Shown here: positions 15,526 to 22,766 of the stretch, piece after piece
How the letters are laid out: every line of letters begins with the position of its first letter
How positions within the stretch are numbered: the stretch's first letter is position 1
Source of the DNA: Opitutia bacterium
GTDB lineage: Bacteria > Verrucomicrobiota > Verrucomicrobiae > Opitutales > Opitutaceae
Assembly: GCA_947442255.1 (NCBI GenBank)
Contig: CANEVO010000025.1
Coordinates: 1 to 38,990, forward strand
Direction: 5' to 3'
Length of the DNA: 38,990 nucleotides
Position numbers and translations under genes: made by a program
Notes under the pieces: generated by a model
Database searches by the model: none
Seen by the model: only the letters and a program-made list of their open reading frames with translations
What the model was told of the DNA's origin: nothing

Positions 15526-16092
15526 TCAACCGAGCTTCCGCGTCGTGGCGACCAACATGGCCGCGACGGCGTCGGCCGCCTTCTGGTGACGCGGTTCCTT
15601 GAAGGCTCCGTGTTCATCGAAGGCCTTGTCCGCCTGCGGCAGGATGCACTGGTCGGGAATCACGTGACACCCGAGATGGGTCAGCAGGGCCCGGGCAAGG
15701 GTCATGGACCGGATTCCGCCGAACGCTCCAGGCGACGCCGAGACGACCGCGGCCACTTTGCCGGGAAAAGGATTGTCGTCCGCCCGGGTGCACCAATCGA
15801 TCGTGTTCTTCAGCAGCGGCGTCAGCTGCGAATTGTACTCGGGTGAGGCGATCAGCAGGGCTTGGTGCGACGTGATCAACTCGATCAGTCGCGTCGCGTT
15901 GGCCGGCATGCCCTCCGCGTCCTCGAGATCGCCGTGATAGAGCGGCAGCGTGAATTCGTTCAGGTCAACGAGCGTGACTTCCCCGCCCGCCTGGCGCGCC
16001 GCCGCGACGACCTGGTGCAGAAGTTTGCGGTTGAGCGATTCACGCCGGGCGCTGCCGGAGAAAGCGAAGATGCGGGGGGCGCCGTGATTCAT
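15526..16092 (-). CDS. NADPH-dependent FMN reductase family protein
   Basis: A 188-residue flavodoxin-like reductase that would pass electrons from NAD(P)H to FMN or to quinone/azo-type acceptors in the cytoplasm. The FMN phosphate loop GSARRESLN (13-21) follows the first strand IFAFS. The family motif SPEYN (83-87) precedes the isoalloxazine-contacting loop, and SPGAFGGIRS (120-129) is the third FMN-binding loop. Length fits the family. The start at 16092 is the ATG closest to the first strand; an in-frame ATG also exists 27 bases upstream. It is downstream of valS on the same strand, separated by an inverted repeat. Confidence 0.9.
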   Translation of the reverse strand: MNHGAPRIFAFSGSARRESLNRKLLHQVVAAARQAGGEVTLVDLNEFTLPLYHGDLEDAEGMPANATRLIELITSHQALLIASPEYNSQLTPLLKNTIDWCTRADDNPFPGKVAAVVSASPGAFGGIRSMTLARALLTHLGCHVIPDQCILPQADKAFDEHGAFKEPRHQKAADAVAAMLVATTRKLG

Positions 16093-16166
16093 TGGACGCA
16101 GGTTCAGCCATCCGGGCAAAATCTCAACTTCCGCGGCGTCTTCGCCAGCATGGTGCGGCAGATTTT

Positions 16167-16263
16167 GAACACAGAGGACGCAGAGGGCAGAGAGGGTTTA
16201 AACCCGGACCCACGCAAGCTGCTCACGAAGCCGAGAGGGTTCACCTCTGCGGCCTCTGTGTTC
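16167..16263. repeat. Inverted repeat of the CACAGAGGACGCAGAG type
   Basis: The arms GAACACAGAGGACGCAGAG (16167-16185) and CTCTGCGGCCTCTGTGTTC (16245-16263) differ at one pair in 19. It lies just past the valS stop and before the FMN reductase start. It may form a long stem in the valS 3' untranslated region; no T-run follows. Confidence 0.75.
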
Positions 16264-16316
16264 AAACTCCGGGCTCGATCACCAGCAGCGCCGGTCGAAG
16301 ACGCGGCGCCACTCGA

Positions 16317-19049
16317 TCAACCGAGCGCCCTGAGCAGGCGCTCAAGTTCGGCGCGCTTGGCCTGCTGCTCGGCGAGTTGCTTCTTCGCCCCATCGATGAC
16401 CGCGGGCGGCGCCTTGTCGGTGAAGGCCTTGTTCGAGAGCCGCGCCTCCGTGCCGGCGATGTGCTTGCCGAGCTGATCCACTTCCTTCTGGAGGCGGATC
16501 TTCTCGGCGCCGACATCGACGGTGCTGGCGAGATCGAGATAGAGCGTGCCGAGCGGCGTCACCGCGGCGGGCGCGCCGTCGACTTTGTCCCGTCGTTCAA
16601 TCGCCGAGGCCCCGGCCAGGCGCAAGATCTTGGCCAGATTGGCCGCCAGAGTGGCCCAGTCCGCATCGGTTGTGGTGACGAAGAAGACGCTGTCGCGGCG
16701 GCTGGCGACGTTGTGCTCGGCCTTGAGCACGCGGGCCTGCGACACGACGGACTTGAGCTTGTCGACCGCGGCCACGGCGGCGTGGTCGAGGGTGAGTCCG
16801 CACGCCAGGGAAGAGGTCGCCAGCTGGGAGGCGTTCTCGATCCGCGCGTCTCCAATGAAGGTGCCCGGCGCCCCATAGCCGAGCAGGCTCCACAGCTCCT
16901 CGGTGATGAACGGAATGAAAGGATGCAGCAGCAACAGCGTCTGCCGCAGCACGAGGTCCTGAATCGCGAGGCAGTTGACCTTGGTATCCACGGTCTGGAG
17001 CTTCGCCTTGGATACCTCGACGTACCAGTCGCAGAAATCGTTCCAGAAAAATCCATAGAGGGCCTGGGCGGCGGCGCTGAACTCGAAATCGTAGAAACAG
17101 CGGTTCACGTCGCGCGTGGTCGCGAGCAGCCGATCGAGGATCGCGTGATCGTCGGCGTCAAACTTCGCCGGCTCCAGTCGGGCGAGAATCGTCTCCAACG
17201 CGGAACTGTCGCCCGCCTCCCCGCTCATCTGGCGAAAACGGCAGGCGTTCCAGAGCTTGTTGCAGAAGTTCTTGCCGGTCTCGATCCGGTCTTCCTGGAA
17301 GCGGATGTCCTGCCCCTGCGGCGCCAGCAAAACGATGCCGAAGCGCAGACCGTCGGCTCCATACTTGGCGATGAGATCGAGCGGATCCGGCGAATTACCG
17401 AGCGACTTCGACATCTTTCGGCCCTGCGCGTCGCGAATGATGCCGGTGAAATAGACGTGTTTGAACGGAATCCGCCGCTCGATCGGCTCGCCCGGCCGCA
17501 TGTACTCGAGGCCGGCCATGATCATCCGGGCGACCCAGAAGAAAATGATGTCCGGTCCCGTCACGAGCGTCGTCGTCGGGTAAAAATAATTCAGACCCGC
17601 CTTGTTCATCGCAGCTTGGTCCGGCCAGCCCATCGTCGCAAACGGCCACAACCACGAGGACGCCCAGGTATCGAGGACGTCTTCCTCCTGCACCCAGTTC
17701 TCGGGATCCGCGGGTCCGTGCAGCGAGACATGCACCTTCGTCGGGTCGCGCAGATCGGCCTCGGTAAGCTTCTCCTTGTCGAGGCCCTGGCGATACCAGA
17801 CGGGAATCCGATGCCCCCACCAGAGTTGGCGGCTGATGCACCAGTCCTGGATGTTCTCGAGCCAGTGCAGGTAGACTTTGCTCCAGCGCTCGGGATGAAA
17901 CTTGATGTGGCCGTCGCGCACCGCGGCCTTGGCCTCCTCGACGCGCGGGTAACGCAGCCACCATTGCCAGGTTAGTCGCGGCTCGATCGGCACGTCGGCG
18001 CGCTCGGAGTAGCCGACGTTGTTCGCGTAGGCCTCCTCGGCCACGAGGGCTCCCGATTCCTTCAACAGCTCCGCGGCCTTCTTGCGGCCGGCGAAGCGAT
18101 CGAGCCCCGCGAGGACCGGGCCGGCGAGATCGTTGAGCGTCCCGTCCGGGTTCAGCACGTCGATGATCGGCAGTTTGTGGCGCTGGCCAATGTCGAAGTC
18201 CGTCTTGTCATGCGCGGGCGTGATCTTCAGCGCGCCGGTGCCAAACTCGAGATCGACCGCCAGATCGGCGATCAGCGGAATCTCCGCCGCCGGCCCGAGC
18301 GGGCGCCGCACCTTGCGACCGAGCAGCGCGGTGTAACGTGGATCGTCCGGATGAACGGCGATGGCAACATCCCCGGGAATCGTCTCGGGGCGGGTGGTCT
18401 TGACCTCGACGAACTGGCCGGGCGAGTCCACGAGTTCGTAGCGAACGCGGTACATTGCGCCGGCGACCGGCTTCATGATCACTTCCTCGTCGCTGAGCGC
18501 GGTGAGCGACACCGGGCACCAGTTCACCATGCGCTTGCCGCGGTATATGTTACCCTTCGCAAAAAGATCGACGAAGACGCTGAGGACCGCCTGCGAGTAG
18601 TGCGGATCCATCGTGAACTGGGTGCGGTCCCAGTCGCAGGACGCCCCGAGCCGGCGCAATTGTTCGAGGATGATCCCCCCCTTTTCATCGCGCCAGGACC
18701 AGACCTTCTCGAGAAACTTGTCGCGACCGAGGTCACGACGGCGGACCTTTTCTTTGCGCAGTTCGCGCTCCACCACCGTCTGGGTCGCAATGCCCGCGTG
18801 GTCGGTGCCGGGGATCCACAAGGCGGACTTGCCCTCGAGCCGGGCGCGCCGGATCAGGATGTCCTGCAAGGTGTTGTTCAGCACATGGCCGATGGTCAGG
18901 ACGCCGGTGACGTTGGGCGGCGGGATGACGATGGAATACGGCTCCCGGTCGGGCGAGACCTTGCCGGCAAACGCCTGCGCGGCCTGCCAGGCGGCATACC
19001 ACTTTTTCTCCACGTCGCGCGATTCGTAACCTTTGCTGATCTCGGCCAT
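16317..19049 (-). CDS. valS: Valine--tRNA ligase
   Basis: A 910-residue class Ia aminoacyl-tRNA synthetase that charges tRNA-Val. The HIGH-type signature is PPPNVTGVLTIGH (43-55) and the KMSKS loop is in GRKMSKSLGN (about 543-552). The large insertion between them is the editing (CP1) domain, with MVNWCPVSLTALSDEEV and the TTRPETIPGDVAIAV stretch typical of the ValRS/IleRS editing site. The tail carries the valyl-specific coiled coil (VDQLGKHIAGTEARLSNKAF through QLAEQQAKRAELERLLRALG). The start at 19049 begins MAEISKGYESRDVEKKWYAA, a usual ValRS opening; the frame stays open upstream into repeat sequence. Length is normal for the family. It is a single housekeeping gene with no co-transcribed partner upstream. 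Confidence 0.97.
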   Translation of the reverse strand: MAEISKGYESRDVEKKWYAAWQAAQAFAGKVSPDREPYSIVIPPPNVTGVLTIGHVLNNTLQDILIRRARLEGKSALWIPGTDHAGIATQTVVERELRKEKVRRRDLGRDKFLEKVWSWRDEKGGIILEQLRRLGASCDWDRTQFTMDPHYSQAVLSVFVDLFAKGNIYRGKRMVNWCPVSLTALSDEEVIMKPVAGAMYRVRYELVDSPGQFVEVKTTRPETIPGDVAIAVHPDDPRYTALLGRKVRRPLGPAAEIPLIADLAVDLEFGTGALKITPAHDKTDFDIGQRHKLPIIDVLNPDGTLNDLAGPVLAGLDRFAGRKKAAELLKESGALVAEEAYANNVGYSERADVPIEPRLTWQWWLRYPRVEEAKAAVRDGHIKFHPERWSKVYLHWLENIQDWCISRQLWWGHRIPVWYRQGLDKEKLTEADLRDPTKVHVSLHGPADPENWVQEEDVLDTWASSWLWPFATMGWPDQAAMNKAGLNYFYPTTTLVTGPDIIFFWVARMIMAGLEYMRPGEPIERRIPFKHVYFTGIIRDAQGRKMSKSLGNSPDPLDLIAKYGADGLRFGIVLLAPQGQDIRFQEDRIETGKNFCNKLWNACRFRQMSGEAGDSSALETILARLEPAKFDADDHAILDRLLATTRDVNRCFYDFEFSAAAQALYGFFWNDFCDWYVEVSKAKLQTVDTKVNCLAIQDLVLRQTLLLLHPFIPFITEELWSLLGYGAPGTFIGDARIENASQLATSSLACGLTLDHAAVAAVDKLKSVVSQARVLKAEHNVASRRDSVFFVTTTDADWATLAANLAKILRLAGASAIERRDKVDGAPAAVTPLGTLYLDLASTVDVGAEKIRLQKEVDQLGKHIAGTEARLSNKAFTDKAPPAVIDGAKKQLAEQQAKRAELERLLRALG

Positions 19050-19144
19050 GGGTGGGTGCAGGATGGAAACCAGCGAGAGAACGAACCCCCGGCATGCGAG
19101 GCAAGTGTTAGTTCCGCCCGGCGCGCCGACGCGCCGGGCTAAGC

Positions 19145-19222
19145 GGGGCTCGTGCAGTAGGAAACCGCGACGAGGCGGACTTTGTGGCCCGCGACGTGAG
19201 CGGCGGGACTTCATCGAGCGGA
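19145..19222 (-). repeat. Palindromic repeat family R2, inverted copy with long flank
   Basis: Read on the minus strand this matches the copy at 28626-28700 over about 70 bases. It begins CCGCTCGATGAAGTCCCGCC, passes the stem CCCGC..GCGGG, and runs into AAGTCCGCCTCGTCGCGGTTT. It is head-to-head with the next R2 copy at 19249. Confidence 0.7.
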
Positions 19223-19248
19223 GCAATGAAGAGGTCCCTGCCCTCCCG

Positions 19249-19340
19249 GGCCAAACCTCCCGCTACTTACGCAGCGGGCCACCAATTCCAGGTAGCCCTG
19301 CCCGTGAAGGCAGGGACTTGGGCCGTACGGTCAGCCTATT
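19249..19340 (+). repeat. Palindromic repeat family R2, copy matching 5626
   Basis: It has the same two-stem unit as 5626-5714: GGCCAAACCTCCCGCT, stem CCCGCT..AGCGGG, then CCCTGCC-CGTGAA-GGCAGGG and ACTTGGGCC. In the first stem the pair extends to T-A here, and the second stem shortens by one pair, so structure is kept while sequence drifts. Confidence 0.7.
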
Positions 19341-19439
19341 GCACGAATCTTATACTCGCCGCCATTCGCTCACGCGCGCAGCCACGTTTCCTCACAGACC
19401 CAAGTTCATGCGCATCACGCGCAGGGCTACGCGGAGCAG

Positions 19440-19530
19440 GCCGAAACTGATTGGTGCAGGGCTGCCGCTCGTCGGCAGGCCCCAAATTCACGATGCAAGG
19501 CTGGCCCGTCGACAAGCGACGACCCTACCT
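19440..19530 (+). repeat. Structured intergenic repeat family R1, copy 2
   Basis: GCCGAAACTGATTGGTG is followed by the stem CTGCCG-CTCGT-CGGCAG, then AAATTCACGA, then GGCCCGTCGACAAGCGACG with the stem CGTCG-ACAAG-CGACG. The copy at 30274 shares the same modules in the same order. It sits about 100 bases upstream of glnD. Confidence 0.7.
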
Positions 19531-19626
19531 CGACTGCACACTTTCGGCTCAGGCGCCCACCCACCGTCAAAGTTTACATTGAATCCCCTGCCCCGGACGG
19601 TGGATGCTGCAGTTTTACTAACACCG

Positions 19627-22431
19627 ATGTCCGTCGAAATCCACCAGCATGCGGCCACGAAACTCCTTTTTAACGGGGAGATTTCGATCGCGGACCGGCT
19701 GGCCGCCTGCAAGGACTTCCTGCGCCAGGAAACCGCGGCCTTGAAGGCGAGGCACTCCTCGGGCGGGTCCGGACTGCAGATTGTGCACGACAGGGCGGCG
19801 ACCATCGACGAGCTCCTCATCCACCTCTTCAACTACGCGATCGAGAGCTACGCGCGGACCCTGACCGTGCCGCCCCCGCCGGTGGCGCTGGTGGCGCTGG
19901 GTGGCTACGGGCGGTCCGAGCTGTCGCCGCTGAGCGACGTGGACGTGATGTTCCTGTTTCCGACCAAGACCAAGCCGGCGGACGCGAAGCCCCTGCAGCA
20001 GCACCTGACGAACGAGATTCTCTACCTCCTGTGGGATTGCGGGCTGAAGGTCGGGCATTCCACGCGGACCATCGACGAGACGTTTGCCGAGGCGCGAAAG
20101 GAAATCCAGACCAAGACGGCGCTGCTCGAGGCGCGCCTGATCGCGGGGTCGAACAAGCTCTACGACACGTTCGCCCAGGCCTACCGGAGCTATTACATCA
20201 GCGAGGAACCCAAGGCCTATATCGCGGCCCGACTCGAAGATCAGACCAACCGCCGCGGCAAGTATGCCAACACGGTCTTCAACCAGGAACCTGACATCAA
20301 GAATGGCGTCGGCGGTCTCCGCGACTACCAGAACGCCGTTTGGATGGCGCGGGTGAAGCTCGACATCACCACGATCGACGAGCTCGCGACCCAGAACTAT
20401 CTTCGCCTTGACGACCTCGAGGCGTGCCGGCGCTCCTACGATTTCCTGCTGCGCGTGCGGAACGAGCTGCACTTTGCGAGCACCCGCGCCACCGATGTCC
20501 TGAGCCTCGACCTGCAGCCCAAGATTGCCGAGTGCCTCGGCTACACCGAGCCAGAGATGCTGCCCCGCGTGGAGCATTTCATGCAGGATTACTACCGGGC
20601 GGCGCAGCACATTTTTCGCGTCTCCAAGCTGGTCGAGGAACGGCTGGCGCTGAGCATTGGCCGGAACAGTTCCGGCACCGCACGCTCCTTCCGGGAGACG
20701 CTCCTCGCGACGCGGTTTCAACGCACGAAGCGGCTCGATGGCTTCCTCTTGCGAGGCCGCGAACTCGCGGCGGAGAAACCCGAGGTGTTCAAGGAGGACC
20801 CGGTGCGACTGGTGCGCGTCTTCCGACACCTGCAGACGCTGGACGTCACGCTGAATTTCCATCTGGCCGATCTCGTCCGCACGTCGCTGCCGTTGCTGAC
20901 GGTCGAGGTCGCCCACTCGCCGGATGCCAGTGTCTGCTTCCGCGCCATCCTCTCGGAAGCGGGCGCCGTCTACCCGATACTGGCGAAGATGCACGAGCTC
21001 GGGGTGCTGGGGAAATTCATCCCGGAATTCGATGCGCTGACCTGCCTCGTCCAGCACGAGTATTACCATCGGTATACGGCCGACGTGCATACCCTCGGGG
21101 CCATCCGCGAGCTGGACCGGATCTACACCGAGGCCGAGCCCATCACCCTGAAATACCGGGCGGCGCTCCATGAGACGCAGGATGCATCGCTGCTTTATCT
21201 CACGCTGCTCCTCCATGACATCGGCAAGGCGGAGGGCATCCGCGGCCATGCCGAGAGCGGGGTCCGGCTATCGGCGCCCATCCTGGAGCGCCTCGGGGTT
21301 TCCCCCGAGGGCCGGGAGCTCGTGATCTTCGTGATCAAAAATCATCTCGCGATGGCACGATTCTGGCAGAAGCGGGATGTAGATGATCCCAACACGGCTG
21401 CTGCATTTGCGGAGTTGGTGGGCACCGCGGACCACCTGCGCCACCTTTACGTCCACACCTTCTGCGACGCGCGCGCCACGGCGGCGGATCTCTGGAATAG
21501 TTACAAGGACACTTTGCACACCACCCTTTACCGCTCCACCTTCGAGCGGTTGAAACACGGCGCGGCGATTGACGCCGGTCTGCAGGAAAAGAAAAAAATG
21601 ACCCAACAGGACCTCATCGCGAAAACCATCCCGGGCATCAGTGCCGACGAAATCAATGCTCACTTCGGTCTGCTGCCGGATCGGTATTTCATCCACACGG
21701 AGACGGACGAAGTCGCGCTGCACATCCAGATGGTCAATGCCCTCCTGCAGTCGATCTCGGCCGCCGACTCGGTCGGCACACTGCGGCCGATCATCGAATG
21801 GAAAGACGATCTCAACCGTTCGCTCACGATCGTGAACGTGGTGACCTGGGATCGCGCCGGCCTGTTCTACAAACTGGCCGGGGCGCTGAGCGTAGCGGGC
21901 CTGAGCATCCTGGGCGCCAAAGTGATTTCCCGGACGGACCACATCGCCATCGACAGCTTCTACGTGGTGGAACCCGGCCGCGGCCCCGTGCAGAGCGCGA
22001 GTGCCCAGGAAAAGTTTGCCCGGACGATCGAGGAGGCCCTCGTGGCGAACAAGGATCTGCTGCCGGACATCATGGCGCAGGCCAGAAAATTTGCCGCCAC
22101 CCGCTATCTCTCGACCTCCAACGGAGAGACCCTGCAGAGTTCTTTTCCCCCGACGGTGGACGTCTATCACGAACTCTCGATGCAGCGGACAATCGTCGAA
22201 ATCCAGGCCCGGGATCAGATCGGCCTCCTCTACCGGCTGGCGAAGACGATCAGCGACCACGGTTTCGACATCACGTTTGCCCGCATCGGAACCGAGCGCG
22301 GCGTCGCCATCGACACCTTCTATATCGAGGGCGCCGACAAGGAGCCGATCGCGAATTCGGAAAAGCTGCATGCCTTGCGGGACGCGCTGAGCGAGGCCAT
22401 CACACCGACCGCGGCCGTGGCGGCAAAGTGA
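19627..22431 (+). CDS. glnD: [Protein-PII] uridylyltransferase / UMP-removing enzyme
   Basis: A 934-residue bifunctional nitrogen sensor that adds UMP to, or removes it from, the PII protein in response to glutamine. The nucleotidyltransferase motif is GGYGRSELSPLSDVDVMFL (92-110) with the metal-binding Asp pair of DVD. A GlnE/GlnD-type helical linker follows (ERL and LRD-containing, LRDYQNAVW). The HD hydrolase domain shows HRYTADVHTL (about 480) and LLLHDIGKAEG (about 520). Two C-terminal ACT domains begin at VVTWDRAGLFYKLAG (about 736) and IQARDQIGLLYRLAK (about 857). Start and length match the family. No glnB or glnA lies in the window. The call is secure; some relatives have lost one activity, but both catalytic centres look intact here. 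Confidence 0.96.
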   Translation: MSVEIHQHAATKLLFNGEISIADRLAACKDFLRQETAALKARHSSGGSGLQIVHDRAATIDELLIHLFNYAIESYARTLTVPPPPVALVALGGYGRSELSPLSDVDVMFLFPTKTKPADAKPLQQHLTNEILYLLWDCGLKVGHSTRTIDETFAEARKEIQTKTALLEARLIAGSNKLYDTFAQAYRSYYISEEPKAYIAARLEDQTNRRGKYANTVFNQEPDIKNGVGGLRDYQNAVWMARVKLDITTIDELATQNYLRLDDLEACRRSYDFLLRVRNELHFASTRATDVLSLDLQPKIAECLGYTEPEMLPRVEHFMQDYYRAAQHIFRVSKLVEERLALSIGRNSSGTARSFRETLLATRFQRTKRLDGFLLRGRELAAEKPEVFKEDPVRLVRVFRHLQTLDVTLNFHLADLVRTSLPLLTVEVAHSPDASVCFRAILSEAGAVYPILAKMHELGVLGKFIPEFDALTCLVQHEYYHRYTADVHTLGAIRELDRIYTEAEPITLKYRAALHETQDASLLYLTLLLHDIGKAEGIRGHAESGVRLSAPILERLGVSPEGRELVIFVIKNHLAMARFWQKRDVDDPNTAAAFAELVGTADHLRHLYVHTFCDARATAADLWNSYKDTLHTTLYRSTFERLKHGAAIDAGLQEKKKMTQQDLIAKTIPGISADEINAHFGLLPDRYFIHTETDEVALHIQMVNALLQSISAADSVGTLRPIIEWKDDLNRSLTIVNVVTWDRAGLFYKLAGALSVAGLSILGAKVISRTDHIAIDSFYVVEPGRGPVQSASAQEKFARTIEEALVANKDLLPDIMAQARKFAATRYLSTSNGETLQSSFPPTVDVYHELSMQRTIVEIQARDQIGLLYRLAKTISDHGFDITFARIGTERGVAIDTFYIEGADKEPIANSEKLHALRDALSEAITPTAAVAAK

Positions 22432-22553
22432 CGGGGTTGCGCCCGCCGTGCGATCGGAGACGGCAAATCCGATCACGCAGTTTTGGGAGTCGGTCCGACC
22501 CAAGATAACCCTGTCCGGGAGGACTGGGCCAGCTCGACCGTGACGGATGAAAA

Positions 22554-22586
22554 AGTCCCGCGGCTCACGTCGCGGGCTACCGTTCC
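22554..22586 (+). repeat. Palindromic repeat family R2, single-stem copy
   Basis: It contains AGTCCCGCGGCTCACGTCGC followed by GGGCTACC. The stem CCCGCG / CGCGGG closes a GCTCACGT loop. Only the first stem of the longer R2 unit is present. Confidence 0.6.
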
Positions 22587-22626
22587 AACATCGGATGCAA
22601 AGGATTATATTTCGCCTGGGACACCC

Positions 22627-22697
22627 GATTCATGGCTTCCTGGCTTCAGGCTCAAAGTGAATCAGCCGGCTGGAAGATCTGAGCCTGAAGCCATGAA
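22627..22697. repeat. Inverted repeat R4, copy 1
   Basis: The outer pair TTCATGGCTTC (22629-22639) / GAAGCCATGAA (22687-22697) and the inner pair CTTCAGGCTCA / TGAGCCTGAAG overlap to form a long, slightly offset stem. The left arm is repeated at 28543-28572 (about 26 of 30 bases). Confidence 0.7.
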
Positions 22698-22766
22698 CGC
22701 CTGAAGCAGGCCACCCAGCGTAGAGAATTTCTGGCTATCCCGCGTGCTCCGCTCAAAACTTCCGCC

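Larger units (their letters stand above)
19050..19626. other. Repeat-filled divergent promoter region of valS and glnD
   Basis: This 577-base gap should carry promoters for valS (leftward) and glnD (rightward). It is packed with repeats: an inverted R2 copy (19145-19222), a direct R2 copy (19249-19340) and an R1 copy (19440-19530). A GC hairpin CCCGGCGCGCCGACGCGCCGGG lies near 19118-19139. TTTACATTGAA at about 19572 is the most AT-rich spot before glnD, but no convincing -10 partner was found. No T-box leader or tRNA-like fold was recognised. Confidence 0.55.
22432..22766. other. Intergenic region with R2 fragment and a second inverted repeat
   Basis: This 335-base gap separates glnD from the sensor kinase on the same strand. 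It holds a short R2 copy at 22554-22586 (GTCCCGCGGCTCACGTCGCG) and the inverted repeat at 22627-22697. No gene or tRNA is visible. Confidence 0.55.

Noticed and set aside
16092..17975. 627-codon plus-strand frame across valS
   Set aside because: It is the complement of a canonical ValRS with all its motifs; the antisense product has no recognisable fold.
19050..19626. tRNA or T-box leader upstream of valS
   Set aside because: No cloverleaf, no T-box sequence and no specifier hairpin could be found; the structures present belong to the R1 and R2 repeats.
19618..21249. 543-codon minus-strand frame inside glnD
   Set aside because: It is a shadow of a secure GlnD; no motif is visible.
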